DNA of 6,435 nucleotides, taken from positions 1 to 6,435 of the forward strand of contig JALRLA010000305.1 in NCBI GenBank assembly GCA_023254645.1, in the 5' to 3' direction. Positions within the stretch are counted from its first letter, which is position 1; the number at the start of each line of letters is the position of its first letter. A program made the translations under genes and the position numbers. The notes beneath the pieces are model-generated. The model was not told the DNA's origin and did no database searches. It worked only from the letters and a program-made list of their open reading frames with translations. This DNA comes from Bacteroidia bacterium (lineage in GTDB: Bacteria; Bacteroidota; Bacteroidia; NS11-12g; UBA955). Positions 1 to 6,435 of this stretch are shown here, piece by piece.

Positions 1-1554
1 CCAGCCCGACACGTTCCCAAAGGGGTTGACCTCTGATTCCACATCGTAATGCAGAAATTGAGGCATGTTTTCCAAAAAGCCCTTGATGTTGGAGTTGTTG
101 GCGTCCATGCTCATGATGGTCTCGGTATAAGCCCCTCGTTGAAAGGGCGGCGCTGAAACGTAGAAATCAGAATTAATGGCCCACGAGTTCAAGGCTACAA
201 AACGATCGTCAAAAATGTTCTCTCCCTTGAGTTCGTAGAGCTTGACACGACCGTCGGCCCCGATGCTGTTGCGCATGACCAAATTCACCTTGACATCTTC
301 CAGACCCAGGTTGCCACTCAAACCCTTGAACAATTCAAATCCGGCCTTTTCAGGACCGCTTCTCTCCAGCGATTGCCCCAAAAAGCCAATGGCGTATTCC
401 GGGGTCATGGCCTCCATGGTATAGGTGATGCGAATGCTGTCGCTCAAGCCCACCGCCACTTTGCGACCGCTGGAATCCATGGTCACTTTGAGAATCTGGT
501 GATAGGTATTCACTGTATCGGTCACCGTCGGATTTTTGCCGCGAAAATCGAGCACATAGCCACCCATGTTGTAAATCTCATCGCGCACCGAGACTCCACC
601 TGCTTGGGCCGCCGGCAATTTGACTTCTTGGTAGAAAGCTTGGCCATCTTTGATGGCTCCAGGTAGGGCCAAAACCATGCTCATGTCTTCCTGAATGGTG
701 CTTTCCAAGTGAATTTTCAGGCGACCCGTGGCCACCTTGAAGGTCTTGATTTCGGCTCCACCCATGTACATGGTGATACCCACGTCTTCGTCGATTACAT
801 CTTGGGTGGGGAAGGCCGCAACGGCGTAGGAGGGACGCAATTGACGCACGGCCAAATCTACTTTCAATCCTTTATCGGCATCGATGAGCACGGCTCCAGG
901 GCTGGCCAAAGTGACCAAGCGCTTGATGGAGCCCTTCAGGGTTTTTTCTACGGTTTTGCCGCGCAAGTCGATGGTTTTCGTGGCCGAACCCACATTGGCA
1001 GGAATGTTCAAAAAGGAATCGCGGGCCACGATGCTGCCGTCTGAGGCATTGCTGAGTTCAAAGACCACCAAAGCCATGTCAACGGGCAGCTCATTGGAAA
1101 TGGTGATGTCCAAATATCCGGTATCCAAGGTAGCCGTTTCGAAGAAGGCCGAAGCGTCGATGTCAGTGGGTGCCAAGTTGGATTGATCTTGGGCGGGAAT
1201 GCTGGTGGTTTGACCGTCTAAGGCCCGAAAAATGGGATTGATTTGGGCCAGGGTAATGCTGTTGCTGATGATCTGATCGTTCAAGCGCAGCTTGCGCAAA
1301 TTGAAAGAGACGTCGATTCCGGTATCACTGGTTTGCAAATCGTTGATTTTGTACCGGTACACCAAATTGTCGTAGGTCAGAACATAACTGCTGTCAGAGG
1401 GAGTAGAGTTCAAATATTTGACATCCACTTGATCCAAAGAAACCTCCGTTTCAAACAGGGGCACCGATGCTCCAATATCCCAAGCGGTAGGTTTCCGATT
1501 GCAAGCACTGATGAATACCAACAGTGCCGTCAAACCCCATAATCTTCCTCGCAT
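1..1554 (-). CDS. Uncharacterised Bacteroidota lipoprotein with internal duplication (C-terminus cut by window edge)
   Basis: The frame is open for 518 codons from ATG at 1554 to the left edge without a stop, so the C-terminus is missing. The start is firm: it is the only ATG before an in-frame TAA 12 bases upstream. Residues 1-18 form a lipoprotein signal peptide: basic start (MRGR), hydrophobic core, then lipobox ISAC with the lipidated Cys at 18. Residues after the Cys (NRKP) are basic, unlike the acidic surface-export signals known in some Bacteroidota, so the side of the membrane it faces is open. The mature part is rich in Asp, Thr, Ser and alternating hydrophobic residues, suggesting beta-sandwich domains. 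Two related modules (about 146-253 and 277-395) each carry a D[LF]RGK motif and end in P-x-Y-A. The tail contains NPFGNVSG at 510-517. I recall similar Bacteroidota hypothetical proteins starting with a W-D-(8-10)-PL pattern, but know no function. It lies 40 bases downstream of a membrane-protein gene and is probably co-transcribed with it. Confidence 0.86.
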   Translation of the reverse strand, partial: MRGRLWGLTALLVFISACNRKPTAWDIGASVPLFETEVSLDQVDVKYLNSTPSDSSYVLTYDNLVYRYKINDLQTSDTGIDVSFNLRKLRLNDQIISNSITLAQINPIFRALDGQTTSIPAQDQSNLAPTDIDASAFFETATLDTGYLDITISNELPVDMALVVFELSNASDGSIVARDSFLNIPANVGSATKTIDLRGKTVEKTLKGSIKRLVTLASPGAVLIDADKGLKVDLAVRQLRPSYAVAAFPTQDVIDEDVGITMYMGGAEIKTFKVATGRLKIHLESTIQEDMSMVLALPGAIKDGQAFYQEVKLPAAQAGGVSVRDEIYNMGGYVLDFRGKNPTVTDTVNTYHQILKVTMDSSGRKVAVGLSDSIRITYTMEAMTPEYAIGFLGQSLERSGPEKAGFELFKGLSGNLGLEDVKVNLVMRNSIGADGRVKLYELKGENIFDDRFVALNSWAINSDFYVSAPPFQRGAYTETIMSMDANNSNIKGFLENMPQFLHYDVESEVNPFGNVSGW

Positions 1555-1594
1555 AGCGAGAGCAAGTTACATCAGTTCTGCCGATTGGGGAAAC

Positions 1595-2077
1595 TTAAAA
1601 GAGTTGGTCCCACCACTGGCGAAAACTCAGAATTTCCTGTGCTTGTGCACTTTGACCCAAAGCCTGGATCCCAAACAACAAGGAACTCCAAAACAGCACC
1701 GAAATCCACATGCCCCAGACAATTCGCTTTCGGCTGTGAATGAAGGTCATGCTCAATGCACAGCCAATAGGCAAGGATAAAACCAAAGGGCTCAAGGCCG
1801 CAATGAGAACAAAGCCACCGTGAGTGCGCAACCAAACCATCTTGCGCTTGACGGGGGTAAATCGCTTCTGAGGAGAGTTTTTTCCTCGGCGCTTTTGCCA
1901 CCATTGTTGCAGGTGTCGCCCACCGTAGACCATTCCTAAAGAACCCACAAAACCACCGATGGTGCACACGAGAAATCCCAACATGGGATGACCAGCGGCA
2001 AGAGCCATGGCTACCGCTGCCGCATACTTGACCAAGCTCATGAGGAATATGCCCAGGTATAGCAGCAGCAGCTTCAT
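1595..2077 (-). CDS. Small four-segment integral membrane protein, function unknown
   Basis: This encodes 160 residues with four hydrophobic segments at about 2-28, 32-51, 88-110 and 119-140. Between segments 2 and 3 lies a strongly basic loop (54-84) with 11 Lys/Arg and no acidic residue, which by the positive-inside rule should be cytoplasmic, putting both ends in the cytoplasm as well. Segment 3 carries ALSPLVLSLPIG (94-105), a Pro/Gly-rich pattern I associate with a conserved but uncharacterised Bacteroidota membrane family; it loosely recalls small-multidrug-export or DedA-like proteins, but I would not assign transport. The ATG at 2077 was chosen because the protein begins MKLLLLYLGIF, directly a membrane segment. 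The frame stays open upstream to 2290, but that extension would overlap the divergent porin gene and is polar and Cys/Arg-rich. No clear ribosome binding site is visible. The next gene downstream, the lipoprotein, starts 40 bases after its stop on the same strand. Confidence 0.8.
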   Translation of the reverse strand: MKLLLLYLGIFLMSLVKYAAAVAMALAAGHPMLGFLVCTIGGFVGSLGMVYGGRHLQQWWQKRRGKNSPQKRFTPVKRKMVWLRTHGGFVLIAALSPLVLSLPIGCALSMTFIHSRKRIVWGMWISVLFWSSLLFGIQALGQSAQAQEILSFRQWWDQLF

Positions 2078-2136
2078 TGCTCTAAGATAACAAGCGAGAC
2101 GCCTATTCTGCTTTTTTATGCGCAATTTTGCCACCG
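2078..2136. promoter_or_regulatory. Divergent intergenic region, presumed promoters for the membrane protein and the porin
   Basis: These 59 bases are the only space between two divergently read genes, so promoters for both are expected here or just inside the coding regions. Against the Bacteroidota -7 consensus TAnnTTTG, the plus strand has CAATTTTG at 2123-2130 and the minus strand has TATCTTAG (complement of 2082-2089); each matches 5 of 6 defined positions. Neither has a convincing TTTG-type -33 element about 20 bases further up. Both lie only 4-6 bases from the ATG they would serve, which would give almost leaderless mRNAs, so chance matches are quite possible. A run of six T lies at 2112-2117. 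No operator-like inverted repeat is seen. Confidence 0.35.
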
Positions 2137-4107
2137 ATGCTGGGAAATAAGTTCCTTCGATTGCTAGGCATTGGCGTTTTCGCGCTAAGTGTTTTTCCTT
2201 CACAAGGACAGGTCTTAGACATGGGTGATTTTGTAACCGCCCCTGCATTGAATGACAGTTTGGCTCGGCTCGACAGTCTGAATCGCGCACAGCGATCAGC
2301 TTCGAAGGTCAAGCAGTATCCGCCGGTAGCACTGGCAACATCGCTTTGGAACGAAGGAGATTTCCGTCCCTACGACTCCAGCTTTGGGAAGGCCCTTCCC
2401 GCCCGGCTTTACACCTTGGATCAGGAAATCAATGGCCCCTTGGCCACTCTTGGACTCAACAATGGCCCTACCCAATCTCTGACCTTTAATCCGCATCGCC
2501 AATCGGGAATTCGATTGGGCCTCAACCCTTATGGCCCGCTTTTGCAAAGCAGCGATTCGTTTGAATTTTACCAGGTCAGCATGCCTTTCACTCGCTTTCA
2601 TTACAGCCAAGGCGATGGGCGTTTCATTGGCTTGCAGGCCCTTCACAGCCAGAATTTTTCACCCACTTGGAACAGCACAGTTCGCTACAAATCGGTCTTG
2701 AATCAAGACCAATACCCCGGCTCGAACCAAGATCATTTGTTTCGAAACATTCAGTGGGGAAGCCATTTTGTGAGCCCCAATGGTCGTTTGACCCAACAGA
2801 GCATAGCGACCTGGAACCGGGCAAGGCGAAACGAAAACGGAGGCTTGTACAACGACAGCAGCTTTTATTGGCAACCTGACAGCCTTGGCGCAGCTTTGAG
2901 AACCTTTGGCATTTACCAGCCCTGGAATTTGCAAGCCCAATCGGTGTTTCGACGCAATGCCCAAACCGTATACACCCGCTACAAATTGGCAGACTCTAGC
3001 TGGGCTTTGGAATACAAACTGGAGAATGAACGGCTGTACTACCAGTACAACGACGCATCGCCAGATTCTTCATTCTACCACCGCTTCATCGACGACGAGT
3101 TAAGCGATTCCAGCGCCTACCATCGTTGGTCACAAGCAATGGGCATCAGGAAGCAAAGCGATCGATTTTGGATAACAGCCCACGCTCGCGCTGAGGGCGG
3201 CAGCGTCTTTCACAAAACAGGGGGGAAACAGCGTGTGAAAACGATTGGCTTGGCCCTAGAAGCGGCCCACCAAGGTGAGCGGCTGAATCAGTATTTTTCG
3301 CTGTTAAGCAACCCCTTTGGCTCGGGATACAAATCGGGAGATTACCATTTGCGGTACTCAGCGGTTCACACGATGGGCCAGCATTCCTTGAGATTGGAGG
3401 CCTCTGCCGAACGAAGCCACATTTCTCTTTTTGAAGCCTCTTTTCAAAGCCAAGCCCTGAATGGAAGCTGGAACCCCAACCGATTCGGGCAATCCAAAAA
3501 ATTATGTCTGATTTGGTCAGCCGAGGGGCAGCAAATCAGCCTGGCGGCCGGACAGTTTGAGCGAAACTATGCCTTTGCTCAACATGACTTGGACAGGGCC
3601 CAAGCCCAACTGAGCTCAGCCAATGGGCAGTATTTGCAAGGAGGCATCCAACAGCGTTTGGCTGCAGGAAAGCATTTCCATGCATGGCTGCGCTATCAGG
3701 GTCAAGTCATTCGCATCAACAATAGCACCAATCTGAGTGAGGGCCTTTGGCCCAAGCATTGGTTAGCCGTGAGCACCTATTTTCAAGGGTCTGCCTTTCA
3801 AGAGGCCTTGGCCTTCCGTTTGGGTATAGATGCAAAGACCACGAGCGCCTACACGGCTTGGATGTATCGCCCCGATTTGGGGTCCTTTTATGCAGCGTCA
3901 ACAGGTGCCGTGCAACTCGGAAACTATCCGGTTCTGGATGTATTCTTTACAGGTCGAATTCAATCGGTTGACATCTCGATCAAATACGAGCACTTGAACG
4001 AATGGTGGTACTATTCGGGTTTCAATTCCCGTTACGAAAGCACCTATGCTTACCCCATTCTACCGGCTCGTTTGCGCCTAGCGGTGGTTTGGAATTTCTT
4101 CAATTAA
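2137..4107 (+). CDS. Putative outer-membrane porin, Porin_10-like beta-barrel
   Basis: The 656-residue product looks like an exported beta-barrel. Residues 1-24 form a signal peptide (MLGNKF, hydrophobic core, then PSQG) with likely cleavage before Gln25. After a short Ser/Asp/Leu-rich segment (about 25-60) the protein is dense in Tyr, Trp, Phe, His and Asn with alternating polarity, as in transmembrane strands. Stretches resembling the Bacteroidota putative porin family (Pfam Porin_10) include MPFTRFHYSQGDG (149-161), HSQNFSPTWN (170-179), YPVLDVFFTGRI (597-608) and the C-terminal YPILPARLRLAVVWNFFN (639-656), which ends in an aromatic strand suited to BAM recognition. The family is inferred from pattern; substrate and pore formation are unknown. 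The ATG at 2137 is preferred; a TTG at 2128 would add only three residues. The gene diverges from the membrane-protein gene and its stop overlaps the polA stop by 4 bases. No frameshift or interruption is seen. Confidence 0.88.
   Translation: MLGNKFLRLLGIGVFALSVFPSQGQVLDMGDFVTAPALNDSLARLDSLNRAQRSASKVKQYPPVALATSLWNEGDFRPYDSSFGKALPARLYTLDQEINGPLATLGLNNGPTQSLTFNPHRQSGIRLGLNPYGPLLQSSDSFEFYQVSMPFTRFHYSQGDGRFIGLQALHSQNFSPTWNSTVRYKSVLNQDQYPGSNQDHLFRNIQWGSHFVSPNGRLTQQSIATWNRARRNENGGLYNDSSFYWQPDSLGAALRTFGIYQPWNLQAQSVFRRNAQTVYTRYKLADSSWALEYKLENERLYYQYNDASPDSSFYHRFIDDELSDSSAYHRWSQAMGIRKQSDRFWITAHARAEGGSVFHKTGGKQRVKTIGLALEAAHQGERLNQYFSLLSNPFGSGYKSGDYHLRYSAVHTMGQHSLRLEASAERSHISLFEASFQSQALNGSWNPNRFGQSKKLCLIWSAEGQQISLAAGQFERNYAFAQHDLDRAQAQLSSANGQYLQGGIQQRLAAGKHFHAWLRYQGQVIRINNSTNLSEGLWPKHWLAVSTYFQGSAFQEALAFRLGIDAKTTSAYTAWMYRPDLGSFYAASTGAVQLGNYPVLDVFFTGRIQSVDISIKYEHLNEWWYYSGFNSRYESTYAYPILPARLRLAVVWNFFN
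4104..4107. other. Overlapping convergent stop codons (TTAA)
   Basis: The porin gene ends in TAA at 4105-4107 and polA, read on the other strand, ends in TAA at 4106-4104. The palindromic TTAA therefore serves both stops and the coding regions overlap by four bases. There is no intergenic space, and no GC-rich hairpin followed by a T-run is seen nearby on either strand. Confidence 0.95.
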
Positions 4108-6435
4108 TGGGCTTCCAGCCAATTGTTGCCAACTCCGCTTTCCACCAAAACAGGTATGCTCAAAGGCAGGGCGTTTTGCATCAAGTTGACAATGGGTTCA
4201 CGCACCACTTCTAACTCGTGCTGAGGTACATCAAACAACAATTCATCGTGTACCTGCAAGGTCATGCGCGTGGCCAATTGTTCAGCCTTCAACCAATCTT
4301 GAATGCGAACCATGGCCAGCTTGATCATATCGGCTGCTGAACCTTGAATGGGGGCATTGATGGCATTTCGCTCAGCAAAGCCACGAACGGTAGCGTTTCT
4401 GGAATTCACATCAGGCACATAGCGCCTGCGCCCGAGAATGGTCTCCACATATCCTTTGCTCCTTGCCCCTTCAATGGTCGAATCCATGTACGACTTGATT
4501 CCAGGGAATTGAACAAAGTATTGATCGATGATCTCTTTGGCCTCTGAACGGGAAATCCCTACGCGTTGGCTCAAACCAAAAGCTGATATCCCATAAATGA
4601 TACCAAAGTTCACGGTTTTGGCTTTGCGCCTCATATCGGTGTCTACCTGATCCAAGTCAACTCCCCAAACTTTGGCGGCCGTAGCGGTATGAATGTCGTG
4701 ACCGGCGATGAAGGCCTCTTTCATGCCCTGATCTCCACTGATGTGGGCAATGACCCTCAATTCAATCTGGGAATAGTCAGCGCTGAGCAAAACATGTTGG
4801 GCATCTCTTGCCACGAAAGCCTTGCGGATTTCTCGACCCAATTCGGTGCGAATGGGTATGTTTTGCAAGTTGGGGTTTTGGCTGCTCAAACGACCCGTGG
4901 CGGCCACCGCCTGATTGAAATGGGTATGCACCCTTCCTGTTTTGGCGTTGACCAATTGGGGTATGGCATCGACATAGGTACTCTTGAGCTTTTGCAAAGC
5001 CCTAAAATCCAATATCTGTTGAACCACTTCGTGCTTGCCAGCCAGCGACAACAAGGTCTCTTCATCGGTTTGGTATTGACCCGTTTTCGTCTTCTTAGGC
5101 TTGTCTGACAACTTCAAATGGTCGAACAACAAAGCGCCCACTTGCTGAGGAGAGGAAACATTGAAGGACTGCCCCGCATGGCCGTGAATTTTGTCTTGCA
5201 AGGCAATGGCCTGGGTGGTCAGCAATTGGCTGTAATCGCGCAAAAACGCGGTATCCACCCGCACTCCTTCTGCTTCCATTTCGGCCAAAACCGACACCAA
5301 AGGCAATTCAATGTCATTCAACACCGATTCCAGTCCTCGCTCGGCCAATTCTGACTTCAGTTTTCCGTACAAGCGGTAAGTCACATCGGCATCTTCGGCG
5401 GCGTATTCGGCGATTTGCTCCAAAGGAACATCGGCCATCGTGCCTTGGTTTTTGCCCTTTTTCCCAATCAGGGTTTCGATGCTAATGGGGGTATATTCCA
5501 AATAGTGTTCGCTCAACACCTGCATGTTGTGCCTCTTATCAGGCTCCAACACGTAATGCGCCAACATCGTGTCGAAATAGGGACCCTTCAATTTGCATCC
5601 GTGTTTGTTCAATACCGCCCAGTCGTATTTCAGGTTTTGAGCAATCTTCAGGGCCTTCGAGGAAAAATAAGGTTGAAGTTTTGCCAAAGTTTCAGCCGCA
5701 CTCAAACCTTTTTCCGGACCCGTCGAAGGAGTAGCGAACAATTCCAACGTCTGGGTAGTTTGGGCTACCGGGATGTAATAGGCCTCCCCTTCTTCGAAGC
5801 AAAATGATAGGCCGACCAAATCAGCCGTCAAGGCATCTACGCCTGAGGTTTCTGTATCAAAACAAAATTCCGAATGGCTTTCAAAACGCTGCAGCAATTC
5901 AGACCAAGTCTCCGGGCTGTTGACTGCAATGTATCGGTGTTCGACATCAGCCAGAGTTTTGTAAACAGGGGCTAGGGTTTCCTCCTCATAGCCAAACAGG
6001 TCGGTTTGGTCAGGATTGGATGACGGACGCTTGGGGACTTCCGTACTTTCCATCATGGGAGCATCCATGCCTAACACTCGCTGGGTCAAGCCTCTAAACT
6101 CCAATTCCGTAAACACCTCCATCAAGGCCTCTTTGTTCCATTCCCCCAAGGCCAAATCAGCCGGGCTCAAATCAAGAGGCACGGCTGTATCGATGGTCGC
6201 TAATCGTTTACTCAAACGAGCTTGCTCGGCAAATTCGACAAATTTCTCGGCCAACTTTCCCTTCAAGGACGAGGCATTGGCGATGATGTTGTCAACCGAA
6301 CCCCAATCTGCAATCAACTTTTTGGCGGTCTTTTCTCCTACACCGGGCACTCCGGGAATGTTGTCAACGGCATCGCCCCAAAGGCCCAATATGTCAATCA
6401 CCTGGTCAACGCGTTCGATTTCCCATTTGGCCAAA
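4104..6435 (-). CDS. polA: DNA polymerase I, 5'-truncated by window edge
   Basis: The visible 776 codons cover all but roughly the first 170 residues of DNA polymerase I, which fills gaps and removes primers during Okazaki fragment maturation and excision repair. Visible residues 1-120 are the end of the 5' nuclease domain, with GDAVDN (20-25) and the helix-hairpin-helix NIPGVPGVGEKTAKKL. A linker (about 121-165) follows. The 3'-5' exonuclease domain (about 168-355) keeps every catalytic residue by comparison with E. coli: D193 and E195 in FDTET, D271 in NLKYD, Y344 and D348 in YAAEDADVT, so proofreading should be active. The polymerase domain has GRLSSQNPNLQNIP (514-527), motif A DYSQIELR with D553 and E558, motif B with R602, K606, F610 and Y614, and motif C VHDELLF with D730 and E731. 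Phe at 610, the E. coli F762 position, predicts discrimination against dideoxynucleotides. The end, NNWLEAH, matches the usual Pol I terminus, so the 3' end is complete. The start is outside the window; the first visible TTG is internal. Confidence 0.99.
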   Translation of the reverse strand, partial: LAKWEIERVDQVIDILGLWGDAVDNIPGVPGVGEKTAKKLIADWGSVDNIIANASSLKGKLAEKFVEFAEQARLSKRLATIDTAVPLDLSPADLALGEWNKEALMEVFTELEFRGLTQRVLGMDAPMMESTEVPKRPSSNPDQTDLFGYEEETLAPVYKTLADVEHRYIAVNSPETWSELLQRFESHSEFCFDTETSGVDALTADLVGLSFCFEEGEAYYIPVAQTTQTLELFATPSTGPEKGLSAAETLAKLQPYFSSKALKIAQNLKYDWAVLNKHGCKLKGPYFDTMLAHYVLEPDKRHNMQVLSEHYLEYTPISIETLIGKKGKNQGTMADVPLEQIAEYAAEDADVTYRLYGKLKSELAERGLESVLNDIELPLVSVLAEMEAEGVRVDTAFLRDYSQLLTTQAIALQDKIHGHAGQSFNVSSPQQVGALLFDHLKLSDKPKKTKTGQYQTDEETLLSLAGKHEVVQQILDFRALQKLKSTYVDAIPQLVNAKTGRVHTHFNQAVAATGRLSSQNPNLQNIPIRTELGREIRKAFVARDAQHVLLSADYSQIELRVIAHISGDQGMKEAFIAGHDIHTATAAKVWGVDLDQVDTDMRRKAKTVNFGIIYGISAFGLSQRVGISRSEAKEIIDQYFVQFPGIKSYMDSTIEGARSKGYVETILGRRRYVPDVNSRNATVRGFAERNAINAPIQGSAADMIKLAMVRIQDWLKAEQLATRMTLQVHDELLFDVPQHELEVVREPIVNLMQNALPLSIPVLVESGVGNNWLEAH

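Noticed and set aside
373..1542. Several 97-111 residue plus-strand frames within the lipoprotein gene
   Set aside because: They are antisense shadows of the 518-codon minus-strand gene, with no recognisable domains and His/Gly-rich translations typical of out-of-frame reading.
1..1554. Assignment of the lipoprotein to DUF4270
   Set aside because: Although DUF4270 is a common Bacteroidota lipoprotein family, the N-terminal pattern and the duplicated D[LF]RGK modules here do not match what I recall of it.
2128..2136. TTG start for the porin at 2128, three codons before the ATG
   Set aside because: The ATG at 2137 gives a good signal peptide on its own; the extra residues (MPP) add nothing recognisable. 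The TTG cannot be excluded without experimental data.
2118..2150. Ten-codon reading frame (ATG at 2118, TAA at 2148) overlapping the porin start, as a possible leader peptide
   Set aside because: It is very short, has no ribosome binding site, and shows no attenuator-like codon run or hairpin.
2078..2290. N-terminal extension of the small membrane protein by 71 codons (frame open to 2290 on the minus strand)
   Set aside because: It would overlap the first 154 bases of the well-supported porin gene, is polar and rich in Arg and Cys, and is followed by an internal Met that starts a classic membrane segment.
2296..2964. Minus-strand frames of 66-116 residues opposite the porin gene
   Set aside because: They overlap each other in different frames and oppose a continuous beta-barrel gene with a signal peptide; their composition is not protein-like.
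4689..5807. Plus-strand frames of 78-139 residues opposite polA
   Set aside because: They lie entirely within the highly conserved polA coding region and have no family features; the opposite strand explains the open frames.
6432..6434. TTG at 6434 as the polA start
   Set aside because: The frame continues off the window, and the visible sequence begins in the middle of the 5' nuclease domain, about 170 residues into a typical Pol I.

Overview
The window looks like ordinary chromosomal sequence from a member of the Bacteroidota. The indications are a Porin_10-type outer-membrane protein, a lipoprotein of a style familiar from that phylum, a DNA polymerase I closest in wording to Bacteroidota enzymes, a heavy use of TTG for leucine, and no clear Shine-Dalgarno sequences before the starts. 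I cannot place it more finely by eye. No mobile element, tRNA, rRNA, CRISPR array or phage gene is visible.

Layout, left to right. Bases 1-1554 (minus strand) hold a large uncharacterised lipoprotein whose C-terminus lies beyond the left edge. After a 40-base gap, 1595-2077 (minus strand) encodes a 160-residue membrane protein with four hydrophobic segments; it is upstream of the lipoprotein and probably shares its transcript. A 59-base divergent intergenic region (2078-2136) separates this pair from a plus-strand outer-membrane porin-like protein at 2137-4107. The porin gene meets polA (minus strand, 4104 to beyond the right edge) tail to tail, with their TAA stop codons overlapping inside a 4-base TTAA. 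About 98 percent of the window is coding and no gene-free stretch exceeds 60 bases.

Functionally there are three envelope proteins (lipoprotein, inner-membrane protein, outer-membrane beta-barrel) beside one DNA replication and repair enzyme. The two minus-strand envelope genes may form a small operon; nothing in the sequence ties polA to them beyond adjacency. I found no convincing new multi-gene system. The points most worth checking are a large internal duplication in the lipoprotein, a possible sliding-clamp-binding peptide in the PolA interdomain linker, the uncharacterised membrane protein paired with the lipoprotein, and the overlapping convergent stop codons.
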